The position numbers were made by a program, and so were the translations under genes. Under the pieces are notes generated by a model. The model did no database searches. It had not been told where the DNA came from and saw only the letters and a program-made list of their open reading frames with translations. Below are positions 35,563 through 44,966 of a stretch of 64,000 nucleotides of DNA, one piece after another. The DNA lies in assembly GCF_003012345.1 (NCBI RefSeq), contig NZ_PVRV01000021.1:62001-126000 (forward strand). Direction: 5' to 3'. The DNA is from Phytohalomonas tamaricis. GTDB taxonomy: Bacteria; Pseudomonadota; Gammaproteobacteria; Pseudomonadales; Halomonadaceae. Numbering within the stretch: position 1 is the first letter of the stretch; each line of letters begins with the position of its first letter.

Positions 35563-36888
35563 ATGCCAGATGCTTTTGTCGCAACAGAGGCACGTGCTGC
35601 CGCAGGCTCAGCTGTGCGACCGTCTCGAGCACGCTATGGTGTACTGGCATTGATTGCTGGCGCTACCATGATCAACTACCTCGACCGCACTATTTTGGGC
35701 ATTGCTGCACCGTCTTTGAGTAAGGATCTAGGTATCGATGCCGCAATGATGGGGCTGGTTTTCTCTATTTTCTCGTGGAGCTATGTACTGGCTCAGGTAC
35801 CCGGTGGTTTGCTGCTTGACCGTCTTGGTTCACGATTGACCTATTTTCTATCTCTGGTGCTTTGGTCTGCTTTTACGCTGATTCAAGGTTTCGCTACTGG
35901 CCTGTGGAGTTTATTAATTATGCGCTTGGGGCTGGGCTTCAGCGAAGCTCCAGCTTTCCCGACGAATAATAGGGTGGTGGCTTCCTGGTTTCCTGCTAAC
36001 GAGCGGGCACTGGCGACCGGTACCTATACCGTTGGCGAATACATTGGTTTAGCTTGCTTCAGTCCAATGCTGTTCGCCTTGATGGCTGCGTTCACCTGGC
36101 GTTCGCTGTTTTGGGTCGTTGGCGCCGTCGGTATCTTGTATGGCGTGCTGTGGTGGTGGCGATATCGTGATCCCCAACGTCATCCTCGTGTTAATCGCGC
36201 TGAGCTTGACTATATCGAGGCGGGCGGTGGTTTGACCACCTATATTCCGAAGCAGGAGCGTGCCCGATTCCAGTGGCGTGATATCGGCCAGCTACTGAAG
36301 TATCGCCAGTTCAGTGGTATCTGTGTTGGTCAGTTTGCTGGCAACTCAATGTTGGTATTCTTTCTGACGTGGTTCCCCAGTTATCTGTCTGAGCAGCGTC
36401 ACATGGAATGGCTACATATCGGCTTTTTTGCTATCGCGCCTTTTTTGGCTGCGGCAGTTGGGGTGCTGTTTGGTGGCTGGTTCTCAGATTACATGCTCCG
36501 CCGGGGCGTGTCGGTCAACATCGCACGCAAGCTTCCAATTATTACCGGCTTGCTGCTGGCATCGGTGATCGTTGCTGCCAACTATATCGAAAGTAACACG
36601 TTGGTCATAGTTGTGATGTCGGTTGCCTTCTTCGCGCAGGGTATGGCTGCACTGGGCTGGACGCTGGTGGCCGATATTGCCCCAGCCAAGCATCTTGGCC
36701 TGGCAGGAGGGATATTCAATCTCGCAGCCAACTTGGCAGGGATCATCACTCCTTTGGTCGTCGGCTTCATTGTCAGTGCCAGTGGCTCCTTTGCTGGCGC
36801 GTTGCTGTACATCAGTGCGATGGCATTGCTGGGGGCGTTGGCTTACATCTTTATGGTTGGCGATATCAAACGCATCGAAATGGAATAA
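35563..36888 (+). CDS. MFS transporter, anion:cation symporter family
   Basis: Twelve-helix inner-membrane importer of small organic anions, 441 residues. MINYLDRTILGIAAPSLSKDLG in helix 1, GGLLLDRLGSR in the 2-3 loop (motif A type) and GLGFSEAPAFPTNNRVVASWFP are standard for the GudP/DgoT/ExuT subgroup. AAGGA lies before the ATG. Divergent from quiC and followed by the dehydrogenase and dehydroquinase, it most likely brings in quinate and/or shikimate. A terminator-like hairpin separates it from the next gene. Confidence 0.9.
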   Translation: MPDAFVATEARAAAGSAVRPSRARYGVLALIAGATMINYLDRTILGIAAPSLSKDLGIDAAMMGLVFSIFSWSYVLAQVPGGLLLDRLGSRLTYFLSLVLWSAFTLIQGFATGLWSLLIMRLGLGFSEAPAFPTNNRVVASWFPANERALATGTYTVGEYIGLACFSPMLFALMAAFTWRSLFWVVGAVGILYGVLWWWRYRDPQRHPRVNRAELDYIEAGGGLTTYIPKQERARFQWRDIGQLLKYRQFSGICVGQFAGNSMLVFFLTWFPSYLSEQRHMEWLHIGFFAIAPFLAAAVGVLFGGWFSDYMLRRGVSVNIARKLPIITGLLLASVIVAANYIESNTLVIVVMSVAFFAQGMAALGWTLVADIAPAKHLGLAGGIFNLAANLAGIITPLVVGFIVSASGSFAGALLYISAMALLGALAYIFMVGDIKRIEME

Positions 36889-36959
36889 TGGCTGACGTGC
36901 ATAACTAATGCAGGCGCTTCATAACGTCATCATCCGAACCACAACGGTTTCTTGCCTCT

Positions 36960-36990
36960 ACGGGTACCTTCGGGGCCCGTCTTTTCTTTA
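36960..36990 (+). terminator. Rho-independent terminator or attenuator after the MFS gene
   Basis: ACGGG and CCCGT arms with an inner CC/GG pair around a TTC loop, followed by CTTTTCTTT. It is only 15 bp before the start of the shikimate dehydrogenase gene, so it may also limit read-through to that gene. Confidence 0.6.
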
Positions 36991-37004
36991 TAAGGAATGA
37001 ACGC

Positions 37005-37868
37005 ATGCGTCTTGGACTGATTGGTAAGAGCATTCTCCGCTCCAGCTCACCGGATCTGCATATCCGTCTAGGTCAATTAACGGGAATACCAGCTACCTAT
37101 GAGCTAATCGATGCATTAGAGACGCCAATCGATTCGCTGGGAAGTAAAGTCAATGAACTCGTCCAGCAGGGTTACCGTGGCGTCAACGTTACCTATCCTT
37201 TCAAGGAAGAAGCAGTGCGGGTTGCATCCAGCATATCCGAAGGTGCGCGGATGGTCGGCTCGGCGAATACCTTAATTTTCAAACCAGAGGGCATTCACGC
37301 TGAAAACACTGATTTCACTGGTTTTATCAGTGGCTTCAAGGCAACGTTAGGCGAACGTAAACCCGGGCGAGTCCTCTTGATTGGTACCGGTGGTGTTGGC
37401 AAGGCGGTAGCCTTTGGGCTCGGAAAGTTGGGGACCGAAGAAATCATACTGCTGGATTTGGACGAGAGTAAGTCGCGTCATCTTGCTGAAGAACTGTGCA
37501 ATAACGGGTTCAACGCTTCGACTATTACACAGGATGCCCTGGCAACTACCGTGTCTGAATGCGATGGTTTGGTGAATTGCACACCAATTGGCCATGAAAA
37601 GAGTCCCGGCTGTCCATTACCTAAGGCGCTGATCGAAAGCCGACACTGGATTTTCGATGCCGTTTACGTACCGGCCGTCACCGAGTTTATCACTGCCGCA
37701 AAAGCCGCCGGTGCTCAAGTCATGAGTGGCGTCAGCTTGTTTGTTTTTCAGGGTGTCGACGCTTTTAAACTATTTTGCGAGGATGCCGACAAGCGTGTCT
37801 TGGCCGATGCACAGGCAGATGAGCTGTTCAAACACTACAAACAATTGCTATTAAAAGGAGCCATATAA
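37005..37868 (+). CDS. Shikimate/quinate dehydrogenase, AroE family, NAD-type
   Basis: Soluble oxidoreductase interconverting shikimate (or quinate) and its 3-dehydro form, 287 residues. RSSSPDLH gives the substrate-binding serines, VNVTYPFKE the catalytic lysine and AENTDFTGF the catalytic aspartate. The nucleotide fold is [15 protein letters not shown], and the strand after it ends [10 protein letters not shown]. An acidic residue there, in place of the NRT/R pattern of NADP-dependent AroE, is found in NAD-dependent catabolic quinate/shikimate dehydrogenases such as that of Corynebacterium. Its neighbours support a catabolic role. Its stop overlaps the start of aroQ. Confidence 0.88.
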   Translation: MRLGLIGKSILRSSSPDLHIRLGQLTGIPATYELIDALETPIDSLGSKVNELVQQGYRGVNVTYPFKEEAVRVASSISEGARMVGSANTLIFKPEGIHAENTDFTGFISGFKATLGERKPGRVLLIGTGGVGKAVAFGLGKLGTEEIILLDLDESKSRHLAEELCNNGFNASTITQDALATTVSECDGLVNCTPIGHEKSPGCPLPKALIESRHWIFDAVYVPAVTEFITAAKAAGAQVMSGVSLFVFQGVDAFKLFCEDADKRVLADAQADELFKHYKQLLLKGAI

Positions 37869-38326
37869 TGAGTGTACGCAAGGTACTGGTGCTCAACGGG
37901 CCTAACCTTAATCTACTGGGTACCCGTCAACCGGAAATCTATGGGTATGAGACGCTTGATGATATTCATCAGGCTGTACGACATAAGGCTGAGCAGAAAG
38001 GCTGGACGCTGAGGTTCTTCCAAAGTAACAGCGAGGGTGAACTGATTGATGCCATCCAAGCGGCGCGCCTTGATGGCACCGATGCGATTATTATCAATCC
38101 AGCCGCCTACAGCCATACTTCAGTGGCGATTCTGGATGCATTGAATGCATACGAGGGAAAGGTCATTGAAGTGCATCTTTCCAATATTCACAAGCGTGAA
38201 ACCTTCCGCCATCACTCCTATGTCTCACTGCGTGCCGATGGTGTAATAGCCGGGCTAGGCAGCCGTGGCTACCTGCTAGCGCTTGACGGGCTAGGGCATG
38301 TTGACGTTTCGAAGCAGAAGACTTAA
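37868..38326 (+). CDS. aroQ: Type II 3-dehydroquinate dehydratase
   Basis: Dodecameric enzyme converting 3-dehydroquinate to 3-dehydroshikimate, 152 residues, normal length. [20 protein letters not shown] carries the catalytic tyrosine loop, [15 protein letters not shown] the active-site asparagine, [18 protein letters not shown] the catalytic histidine and [19 protein letters not shown] the substrate-contacting segment. It starts on the last base of the dehydrogenase stop codon, so the two are co-translated. In this setting it is the catabolic enzyme (QuiB role), although biosynthetic use cannot be excluded. Confidence 0.95.
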   Translation: MSVRKVLVLNGPNLNLLGTRQPEIYGYETLDDIHQAVRHKAEQKGWTLRFFQSNSEGELIDAIQAARLDGTDAIIINPAAYSHTSVAILDALNAYEGKVIEVHLSNIHKRETFRHHSYVSLRADGVIAGLGSRGYLLALDGLGHVDVSKQKT

Positions 38327-38998
38327 TGGATAAGGATAAACTCGCAGAATTGTGGTTTCCACGCCGACAACAAAGCGAGTTTGTATAGCTCGATTGGCAA
38401 TCAATGATTAGCTAGGGCCGAAGCTGGAAAAAAGGCGATAACCATAAAGAGGCTTCCATAGCGTAATCGGCTAGGCTTTCAGCCTGCTCGGAAGGATCGG
38501 TGTAAGATAAAGATCTTTGAGGTTGTTAAGTTGATGGTAGTGCAGATGTCTCGATACTACTGTCTTGCTGACACAGGCCATCATGTACACAGCCAGAAAT
38601 TCCACCTTCTATTAACAGATAAGTAATATCCATTTCCACATGTAATCGCTCATGTTAAGGATTCAGCCTGAAGTGAGAGATTTCTGTATCAATAGGCTAA
38701 TAGACTTTCATTCGGCTAAGGAACGCGGGCTTCTTGCATATCTTAGATGCTTTCACTACTGACGACCGGCGATTCCAGCTTGACGTCAAAATTTCTCTCG
38801 CTGTCGGACATTACCGGCACATCCGCCGCTGACCAAAGCGATTACAATACCGATACCTGTTTTGCGATACATCATAATGTGCCTGTCCGTTCGTGCCTGC
38901 CATCCTTTCGATTCGTTCTGATCGCAATATAGTCGACTCGTCAACGCTTACGCTGCGATATTAGGAACAGATAATTTTAAACGAAAAAAGCCAAATAA
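38327..38998. other. Intergenic interval after aroQ
   Basis: 670 bp with no supported gene. Just after aroQ, AAACTCGC (near 38338) can pair with GCGAGTTT (near 38375) across a long loop, a weak terminator candidate. Short frames such as the one at 38747-38932 have no recognisable features. Confidence 0.4.
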
Positions 38999-39033
38999 AT
39001 GAAAGAAGACACGCCATGCGTGCCTTCTTTCAT
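38999..39033 (-). terminator. Strong terminator of the lipoprotein gene
   Basis: A 16-base stem (ATGAAAGAAGACACGC with GCGTGCCTTCTTTCAT, one mismatch, CAT loop). In the minus direction it is followed by ATTTATTTGGCTTTTTTCG, so it terminates the lipoprotein gene that stops at 39057. Confidence 0.8.
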
Positions 39034-39056
39034 TAACGGATAGAATAAAACGTACG

Positions 39057-39416
39057 TTACTGAGAGGAGGAAGGAATTCCAGATTGACCGCTAGGCCCTG
39101 ACATTGAACTACCGGATGACAGGCCGCTCTGCGATGCCCTTTCGGTAGGAGAAGACAAGGTGCTACCTGGTTTTGTGTCGCTCGGTGAAGTCACGGAACC
39201 TTCGGACTGGGTGCTCACTCGGTCTTGGCCTACGGAAGAATCAGACTGAATGCCGTTTTCGGTAGGTCTTCCAGTCGATGTCGAAGACATTCCACTTGAT
39301 GCGCTGCCAGAGGAAGACATACCACTGGTGCTATTGTCTGGTTCCCCCTGGTTAGCACAGCCAGCGGTAATACCCCCAATCGCTAACAGCGCAAGACAAC
39401 ATAATCCTTTTTTCAT
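39057..39416 (-). CDS. Ser-rich small lipoprotein
   Basis: A 119-residue lipoprotein of unknown function. Signal MKKGLCCLALLAIGGITAGC gives the lipobox cysteine at residue 20. The mature part is almost entirely Ser, Gly, Thr, Gln and Pro and would be unstructured. ATG at 39416 is chosen for a strong AAGGAG site; an upstream start at 39458 would put 14 residues before the signal. It has its own terminator. Architecture, not sequence, matches the lipoprotein at 4587-4928. Confidence 0.8.
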   Translation of the reverse strand: MKKGLCCLALLAIGGITAGCANQGEPDNSTSGMSSSGSASSGMSSTSTGRPTENGIQSDSSVGQDRVSTQSEGSVTSPSDTKPGSTLSSPTERASQSGLSSGSSMSGPSGQSGIPSSSQ

Positions 39417-39597
39417 CCGGTTCTCCTTGTCTGACATTAAGTAGGAATTCTCAAACATATAAATGATGAGGCTGTCTCGACAGCACGCGGCGCTAAGCCA
39501 ACGATTAACGTGGACATTAATTAGCGTAGGCCATTCTCTCTGTGTCAGCTTTTATTGAAGTAGTCCAATTGGGGCGGATATCCCGATAAGCCTCGTA

Positions 39598-39779
39598 ATG
39601 GAGGCAATGAAGGTGTTCATGATCAAACAGATTCAACGTCGGTTTTCCGATGAACTCAAGGCGGATGAGGTGAGCCTGGTAGCCGATCAGGGATACTCGT
39701 ACTTGAGGCCGCCCGGCATCTGGGAGTTGAGCGCAGCGTGTTGGATCGGTGATGCCACAAGCTCCGTCAGCAAACATAA
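39598..39779 (+). pseudogene. IS3-family orfA (transposase) remnant
   Basis: The frame reads QRRFSDELKADEVSLVADQGYS, the IS3-type OrfA helix-turn-helix start. After a frameshift near 39700 another frame continues LEAARHLGVERSVLDR, hits a TGA at 39750 and resumes CHKLRQQT before a stop. No orfB follows. It is a decayed insertion-sequence fragment between the lipoprotein and porin genes. Confidence 0.75.
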
Positions 39780-39845
39780 GGCACCTCGAACTTGCTTTTT
39801 CGTAAGCGTCTGGCTTGGCGGACTACCCGCCAAGCCAGAAGAGCA

Positions 39846-41102
39846 TTACAGAATCGACAGCGGATAGTTGAAGATGATGCGGTTCTCATCCAGGTCTCGG
39901 GTGTTAACCCCTGAGCGAAAGCTGGAATTGCGCCACCGGACGGCGAGGTTCTTCAGCGAACCGGTCTGGATGACGTAGGCGAATTCGGTTTCACGACCCC
40001 ATTCCTTGCCGTCGCTGCCACTGGCCGTATCGATATGATCGCCGCTGATGTAGCGGTTCATCATCGTCAGCCCGGGCAAACCCAGCGGTTTGAAGTTGAA
40101 GTCATGACGCAGCTGCCAGGAACGCTCGCCAGCATTGTCATAACTGTTGTTGAAACTATCGTTGGCGAGGGTGCCACCGCTAGTCCCGTTGACACGCATC
40201 CACGTATCGCCGCTGACTTTCTGCAGGCCGAGATAGATGGTATTACTGCCGAACTTCAGACCGAATAGTCCGGAGTAGGTCTTGTTGTCTAGATCACCGG
40301 CACGGGCGCTCCCCTCGTCACCGCCATGGAAGTAGCCGACATTAGCGGTCAGCGCCATGCCCTCGGTCAGCGGTTGGGTATGTACCACCTGTGCATATTG
40401 CTGCTCGTAGACATCCTTTAGCTCTGCGCCCCACAGACCGATGACGGTGCGCTTTTCGTTGAACGTATACTCACCGCCGATAAAATTGAAACGGTCGGAG
40501 AGACCACCGCCATAGCTCATGTCATCCATGCTGTCAGTATCTCGGGGACTGTTCTGACGGAACTGACCGGCCGTGAGCATCAGCCCATCGATATCATGGG
40601 AGGTGATCATGCCACCTTCGAAAGTCTGTGGCAGCGAGCGCCCGTCATCGGAGCGCAAAATGGGCAGCACCGGCATCATTTCACCGATCTTCAATACGCT
40701 TTCACCGACTTTGGCTTTGGCGGAGACGCCAAAGCGGCCGTAGCCATCGGCCGAATGCGGATCCGAGTCGGCATCCTCTACCGGCAGAAGGCCGGTGCCG
40801 TAAGTGTCGCCACCTCCGTCCAGCTTGACTGCGAAGCCGGAGAGTACGTCAACGCCGAAGCCAATCGGGCCGGGCGTGTAACCTGACTCAACATTGAGAA
40901 TGAAGCTCTGAGTCCACTCCTGAGCCTTGTCGCGCTCGACACTCGAATCGCGAAAATCACGGCCGATGAAGTAGTTGCGGGCGGTCACGCCAATCTTGGT
41001 GTCTTCGATGAAGCCTTGCGCGTGGGCGTTGATGGATGCGCCGAGGCAGAGCCCGAGGCTAGCCAGCGAGATGGCGCTAGTGAGTGTCTTGCGTTTAATC
41101 AT
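39846..41102 (-). CDS. OprD-family outer membrane porin
   Basis: Outer-membrane 18-strand substrate-specific channel, 418 residues. A Sec signal (LTSAISLASLGLCLGASINAHA) precedes the mature start QGFIEDTKIGVTARNYFIGRDF, the classic OprD opening, with many alternating strands such as SWQLRHDFNFKPLGLPGLTM and an end close to IIFNYPLSIL. ATG at 41102 is chosen over 41216 because the extra 38 residues are not signal-like. Divergent from the PQQ dehydrogenase gene, it probably lets quinate or another carboxylate into the periplasm, in line with OccK-type family members. Confidence 0.92.
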   Translation of the reverse strand: MIKRKTLTSAISLASLGLCLGASINAHAQGFIEDTKIGVTARNYFIGRDFRDSSVERDKAQEWTQSFILNVESGYTPGPIGFGVDVLSGFAVKLDGGGDTYGTGLLPVEDADSDPHSADGYGRFGVSAKAKVGESVLKIGEMMPVLPILRSDDGRSLPQTFEGGMITSHDIDGLMLTAGQFRQNSPRDTDSMDDMSYGGGLSDRFNFIGGEYTFNEKRTVIGLWGAELKDVYEQQYAQVVHTQPLTEGMALTANVGYFHGGDEGSARAGDLDNKTYSGLFGLKFGSNTIYLGLQKVSGDTWMRVNGTSGGTLANDSFNNSYDNAGERSWQLRHDFNFKPLGLPGLTMMNRYISGDHIDTASGSDGKEWGRETEFAYVIQTGSLKNLAVRWRNSSFRSGVNTRDLDENRIIFNYPLSIL

Positions 41103-42058
41103 TGATTTTTTTTTCCCTTGTATCGCCGACCGTTGCGGTCTTTGCCGCGATGCGCTTGGCAACTGATCCGACTGCAGACGCAGCTGGAAATTTTTATTAG
41201 CAGTTGTTAATGACACAGTGCGATTATGCCGCCCGGGTCTTGGCAGTCAATTGCTGGACATAACGACCTTAGGAGTAGATATGATGCGCGGCTATTCGCC
41301 ACAATCGACGAGCGTCCTGTCGACTAAAACATTTTGATATCATTAATTGGTCTGTTATCCGTATTCGAGATAACCTTTTAATATCAATTAAATCAATTAT
41401 TTATGGAGCGGTGACCGGTAGTTCTTGTGTTCGGAGAGGAGGCTGGAATTTGGACGAAGCGCAAGGGCGCAGCTCCAGTCGATGTCGGTGGTCGATCGCA
41501 GGTCTACGACCAATTTGACGTAAACGGATGAATCTATTTTATAAGTATTCAGGAGCGATCCCAGTTCAAGCAAAAAGGTCTGTTCGGCTTCTCCCTTCTT
41601 CTTGGCTTGGCTTTCCATCCATCTTTTTTGTACATATATCGAGTCTAGATATCCTCTCTCCTAACCGGCTACAAACCAGTCAATAAGTGATTTGCAGCCG
41701 GTATTCGGTTTACGTCTTGAGCTCACCATAGGCGATACGATCAAGTTTTCTCATCGTGGTTGTCGCACATACGACTCTAGCCGTGTCATGCACGAGCCAC
41801 AACCTATTGGGCAGCACCTCCCAAAGATACCCAAACGCAGAACAAACGTGTGCCTCTTTGGAGAGTAAAGCCATTCCCATATGGCTTGAGCCTCGGTTTT
41901 AAAACAAGAATTCGATAAGGAATAAAATCCGACGGATACTCCCCTCGCCGGTAGCCGCGTCGCGAAACGGCACTATTGTGATAAAGTCCGCCTATCCGAA
42001 TTGGTAATTGCATTTCACTGATGATCGGAGTTGTGTTTGTCTGTAAATGGAGATTGAT
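41103..42058. other. Divergent oprD/quiA control region
   Basis: 956 bp, AT-rich near 41330-41400, holding promoters for both genes. A 73-codon minus frame at 41397-41618 (with SSVYVKLVVDLRSTTDIDW) is compositionally plausible but has no convincing ribosome site or family, so it is not called as a gene. The right part (41804-42058) overlaps only a shadow frame. GGAG at 42049-42052 is the ribosome site of quiA. Confidence 0.4.
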
Positions 42059-44488
42059 ATGAAGCAAACTGGCAACAACACGATATCGGCACCGATAAAG
42101 GTGCTGCTGATCGCTGTTGGGCTGATCTTCGCTATTGCCGGACTGGGCTTGGCGATCGGCGGCGCCATGCTGATCGCGCGCGGCGGCAGCTGGTACTATC
42201 TGTTTATGGGCTTGGCTCTCTTGGCCTCAGGCGTTCAGATTGTACGCAGCAGCCCTTCGGGTACTGTAATCTACACCCTGGCTTTTTTAGTTACAGTGAT
42301 ATGGGCCTTCTGGGAAGCGGGTCTCGACTTCTGGGCATTACACGCACGGATATTCACGTTCCTTTGCGTCTTCTTTGTGCTGATGCTGCTGCATCCACTG
42401 ATTCTCAAGCGGGCTGGTCGCAAACCGGCAACTGTACTTAATCTCAGTGTCGCTGGTGTGACCTTGCTTGTCATTGTCGGGATGGTCTGGGGGATGTTCC
42501 AGCCTCATGGACGCCTGGTTGCCGAGGCACCAACCGGCCAGACACCGGTTGCCGATGAAGCGCCATCGAACTGGGAGCACTACGCGGGTGACACCGACGC
42601 CACGCGCTTTGCGGCACTGGATCAGATCACGCGTGACAACGTGCAGGATCTCGAAGTCGCCTGGACCTTCCGCACTGGCGATACCCCTCTAAGCCCCGGC
42701 GGCGGCGGCTCCGAGGATCAGGGCACGCCCCTGATGGCAAATGGCACGCTCTATTTCTGTACGCCTCACAATACTGTCATTGCACTGGATAATGCCACGG
42801 GCGAAGAAAAGTGGCGTAAGGAGTTCCCCACCGAGACGCGTACCTGGGTGCGTTGCCGTGGCTTGGCGTATTTCGATGCCACCAGGTCTCTTGAACAGCC
42901 AACTGCTCCAGACAGCACTCCAGTACCTTCGGTGACGTTGGCTGAAGGTGCTGCCTGCCAGCGCCGCATTTACATGAACACGATTGATGCCGTGCTGGTC
43001 GCCATCAATGCTGATACTGGCGAGTTCTGCACTGACTTCGGCAACGAAGGGCAGATCGACCTGAAATCCGGTCTTGGCAATGCCGAGTCTCCGCTTTACT
43101 CGCTGACGTCACCCCCGACCATGGCAGGTTCTACGGTCGTTGTGGGTGGACGCGTAGCGGACAACGTCGCGCTTGATATGCCCGGCGGGGTCATTCGAGG
43201 CTTCGATGCCATTACAGGCGAGATGCGTTGGGCCTTTGACCCTGGCAATCCTCAGGATCGTCAGGCTCCTGGTGACGGTGAGACCTACGCTCGCTCGACA
43301 CCCAATGTCTGGGCGCCGATGACCTACGATGCAATGTCAAACACCGTCTACATGGGCGTCGGTAACTCCGCGATTGATCTTTGGGGCGTGGAACGCTCTG
43401 AGCTTGATGAGACCTATGGCGGTACAATTCTTGCCCTTGATGCTACGACGGGTGATGAAAAGTGGCACTATCAGACGGTACGCCACGATCTCTGGGACTA
43501 TGACGTCCCCATGCAGCCCACGCTGATTGACTTCCCTAACGGCGATGGTAGCACCGTACCGGCGCTGGTCTTTGGCACCAAGGTAGGCCAGCTCTTTGTA
43601 CTCGATCGACTTACCGGGGAGCCGCTGACGGAAGTCGAAGATCGCGAAGTCCAGACCGCCAATATCCCGAATGAGCGCTATGCAACTCATCAGCCGGTAT
43701 CGGTTGGCATGCCTCAGATTGGCGCCCAACGTCTGACAGAGAAGGACATGTGGGGCGGCACTCCCTTCGACCAGCTGATGTGTCGCTATATCTTCCTTGG
43801 CTACCGTTATGATGGTCTGTTTACCGCCCCGGACACCGACTACTCGCTGAGCTTTCCCGGATCGCTGGGTGGCTTGAACTGGGGAGGTGTCTCCTATGAC
43901 CCAACGTCGCAGACCATGTTCGTCAATGATATGCGTCTCGGGCTGTGGGTTCACATGGAGCAGCAGGAAGCCGATGATACGGGGACCGATGGTGCTGAAA
44001 CAGTTAACGCTGGGATGGGTGCCGTACCGCTAAGAGGCACGCCTTATTCAGTGCTGAAGGACCGCTTCCTGTCTCCGCTTGGCATTCCCTGCCAAGAGCC
44101 TCCTTTCGGCACACTGACTGCCTTCAATATGCAGACTCGCAGTGTTGACTGGCAGGTGCCGCTCGGGACCGTTCAGGACACGGTACTGTTCGGTATGAAG
44201 ACGCATCTGCCCATGCCGATCGGCATGCCTACCATTGGCGGCTCGCTCGCTACTCAGGGCGGATTGGTGTTCTTTGCTGCAACGCAGGATTATTGGCTGC
44301 GTGCCTTTGATAGTGCCACTGGTGACGAGGTCTGGAAGGCGCGTTTGCCCGTGGGCTCGCAGGGTACTCCGATCTCCTATATTTCATCCGAAACCGGAAA
44401 ACAGTATGTGGTGATTTCAGCGGGTGGCGCTCGCCAGTCGCCTGATCGTGGTGACTATTTGATTGCCTACGCATTACCTGATAGTTAA
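42059..44488 (+). CDS. quiA: Membrane-bound PQQ-dependent quinate/shikimate-type dehydrogenase
   Basis: Inner-membrane quinoprotein that oxidises its substrate in the periplasm and passes electrons to ubiquinone. 809 residues from the GGAG-preceded ATG. Five N-terminal membrane helices (about residues 12-150) precede an eight-bladed PQQ propeller with repeated W-motifs: DLEVAWTFRTGD, ATGEEKW, GEMRWAFDPG, VRHDLWDYDVPMQPT and ATGDEVWKARLP, ending KQYVVISAGG. The family includes glucose dehydrogenase (Gcd, about 796) and QuiA (809). The length and the flanking quinate genes favour QuiA; sequence alone does not fully exclude glucose as substrate. PQQ biosynthesis genes are not in the window. Confidence 0.85.
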   Translation: MKQTGNNTISAPIKVLLIAVGLIFAIAGLGLAIGGAMLIARGGSWYYLFMGLALLASGVQIVRSSPSGTVIYTLAFLVTVIWAFWEAGLDFWALHARIFTFLCVFFVLMLLHPLILKRAGRKPATVLNLSVAGVTLLVIVGMVWGMFQPHGRLVAEAPTGQTPVADEAPSNWEHYAGDTDATRFAALDQITRDNVQDLEVAWTFRTGDTPLSPGGGGSEDQGTPLMANGTLYFCTPHNTVIALDNATGEEKWRKEFPTETRTWVRCRGLAYFDATRSLEQPTAPDSTPVPSVTLAEGAACQRRIYMNTIDAVLVAINADTGEFCTDFGNEGQIDLKSGLGNAESPLYSLTSPPTMAGSTVVVGGRVADNVALDMPGGVIRGFDAITGEMRWAFDPGNPQDRQAPGDGETYARSTPNVWAPMTYDAMSNTVYMGVGNSAIDLWGVERSELDETYGGTILALDATTGDEKWHYQTVRHDLWDYDVPMQPTLIDFPNGDGSTVPALVFGTKVGQLFVLDRLTGEPLTEVEDREVQTANIPNERYATHQPVSVGMPQIGAQRLTEKDMWGGTPFDQLMCRYIFLGYRYDGLFTAPDTDYSLSFPGSLGGLNWGGVSYDPTSQTMFVNDMRLGLWVHMEQQEADDTGTDGAETVNAGMGAVPLRGTPYSVLKDRFLSPLGIPCQEPPFGTLTAFNMQTRSVDWQVPLGTVQDTVLFGMKTHLPMPIGMPTIGGSLATQGGLVFFAATQDYWLRAFDSATGDEVWKARLPVGSQGTPISYISSETGKQYVVISAGGARQSPDRGDYLIAYALPDS

Positions 44489-44560
44489 TTGAGTGTGCGA
44501 TAACCCTCAGAGGTAAAAGGCAAACTACAGGCTGTGCTAAATGCAGCCTCGGTGCAAACA

Positions 44561-44594
44561 CTGCCCATCAGGTTTCTGATGGGCAGTTTTCATT
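44561..44594 (+). terminator. Rho-independent terminator of quiA
   Basis: Perfect 11-bp stem CTGCCCATCAG/CTGATGGGCAG with a 4-base loop, followed by TTTTCATTTC. It lies 72 bp after the quiA stop. Confidence 0.85.
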
Positions 44595-44966
44595 TCATTA
44601 TGGCACGCCACATTGGGCTATCGCTGTGGTCAAGCTGATCCTGACTAATGCCTTCATTAATCCGGTGCAGAAAGGAGCTGACCTAGTGATAAATATACAT
44701 CGGTTCACTGGGGATTCGAGTCTGGTGGCGTGGGGGGCTGGTCTGGTAGCACTCTGTGATCGCCGCCTTGCCGGGTTATCTGTGACCCAAGCACCGGGTT
44801 TAGCTCAGTCTATGATGATTGGAAACAGGTTCGTTAAACATTAGTCAACCATACTAATGGCAGAGTTTTGCCGAGGTATGTGCTGGGCTTTTTTGCAATG
44901 GGGCCGGGGATAATTAGGCGCTGTGACTAGCCAAGCGTGTGCCTCGCATATGTCAACGACGCAGCG
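44595..44966. other. Intergenic interval between quiA and the GGDEF gene
   Basis: No supported gene. A 72-codon GTG frame at 44626-44844 has no family likeness. An inverted repeat CATTAGT (44839-44845) and ACTAATG (44853-44859) lies ahead of a GGGCTTTTTT run near 44886, a possible extra terminator. Confidence 0.35.

Noticed and set aside
41397-41618. 73-residue minus-strand frame between oprD and quiA
   Set aside because: Composition is plausible but start context and family support are lacking; noted only in the intergenic entry.
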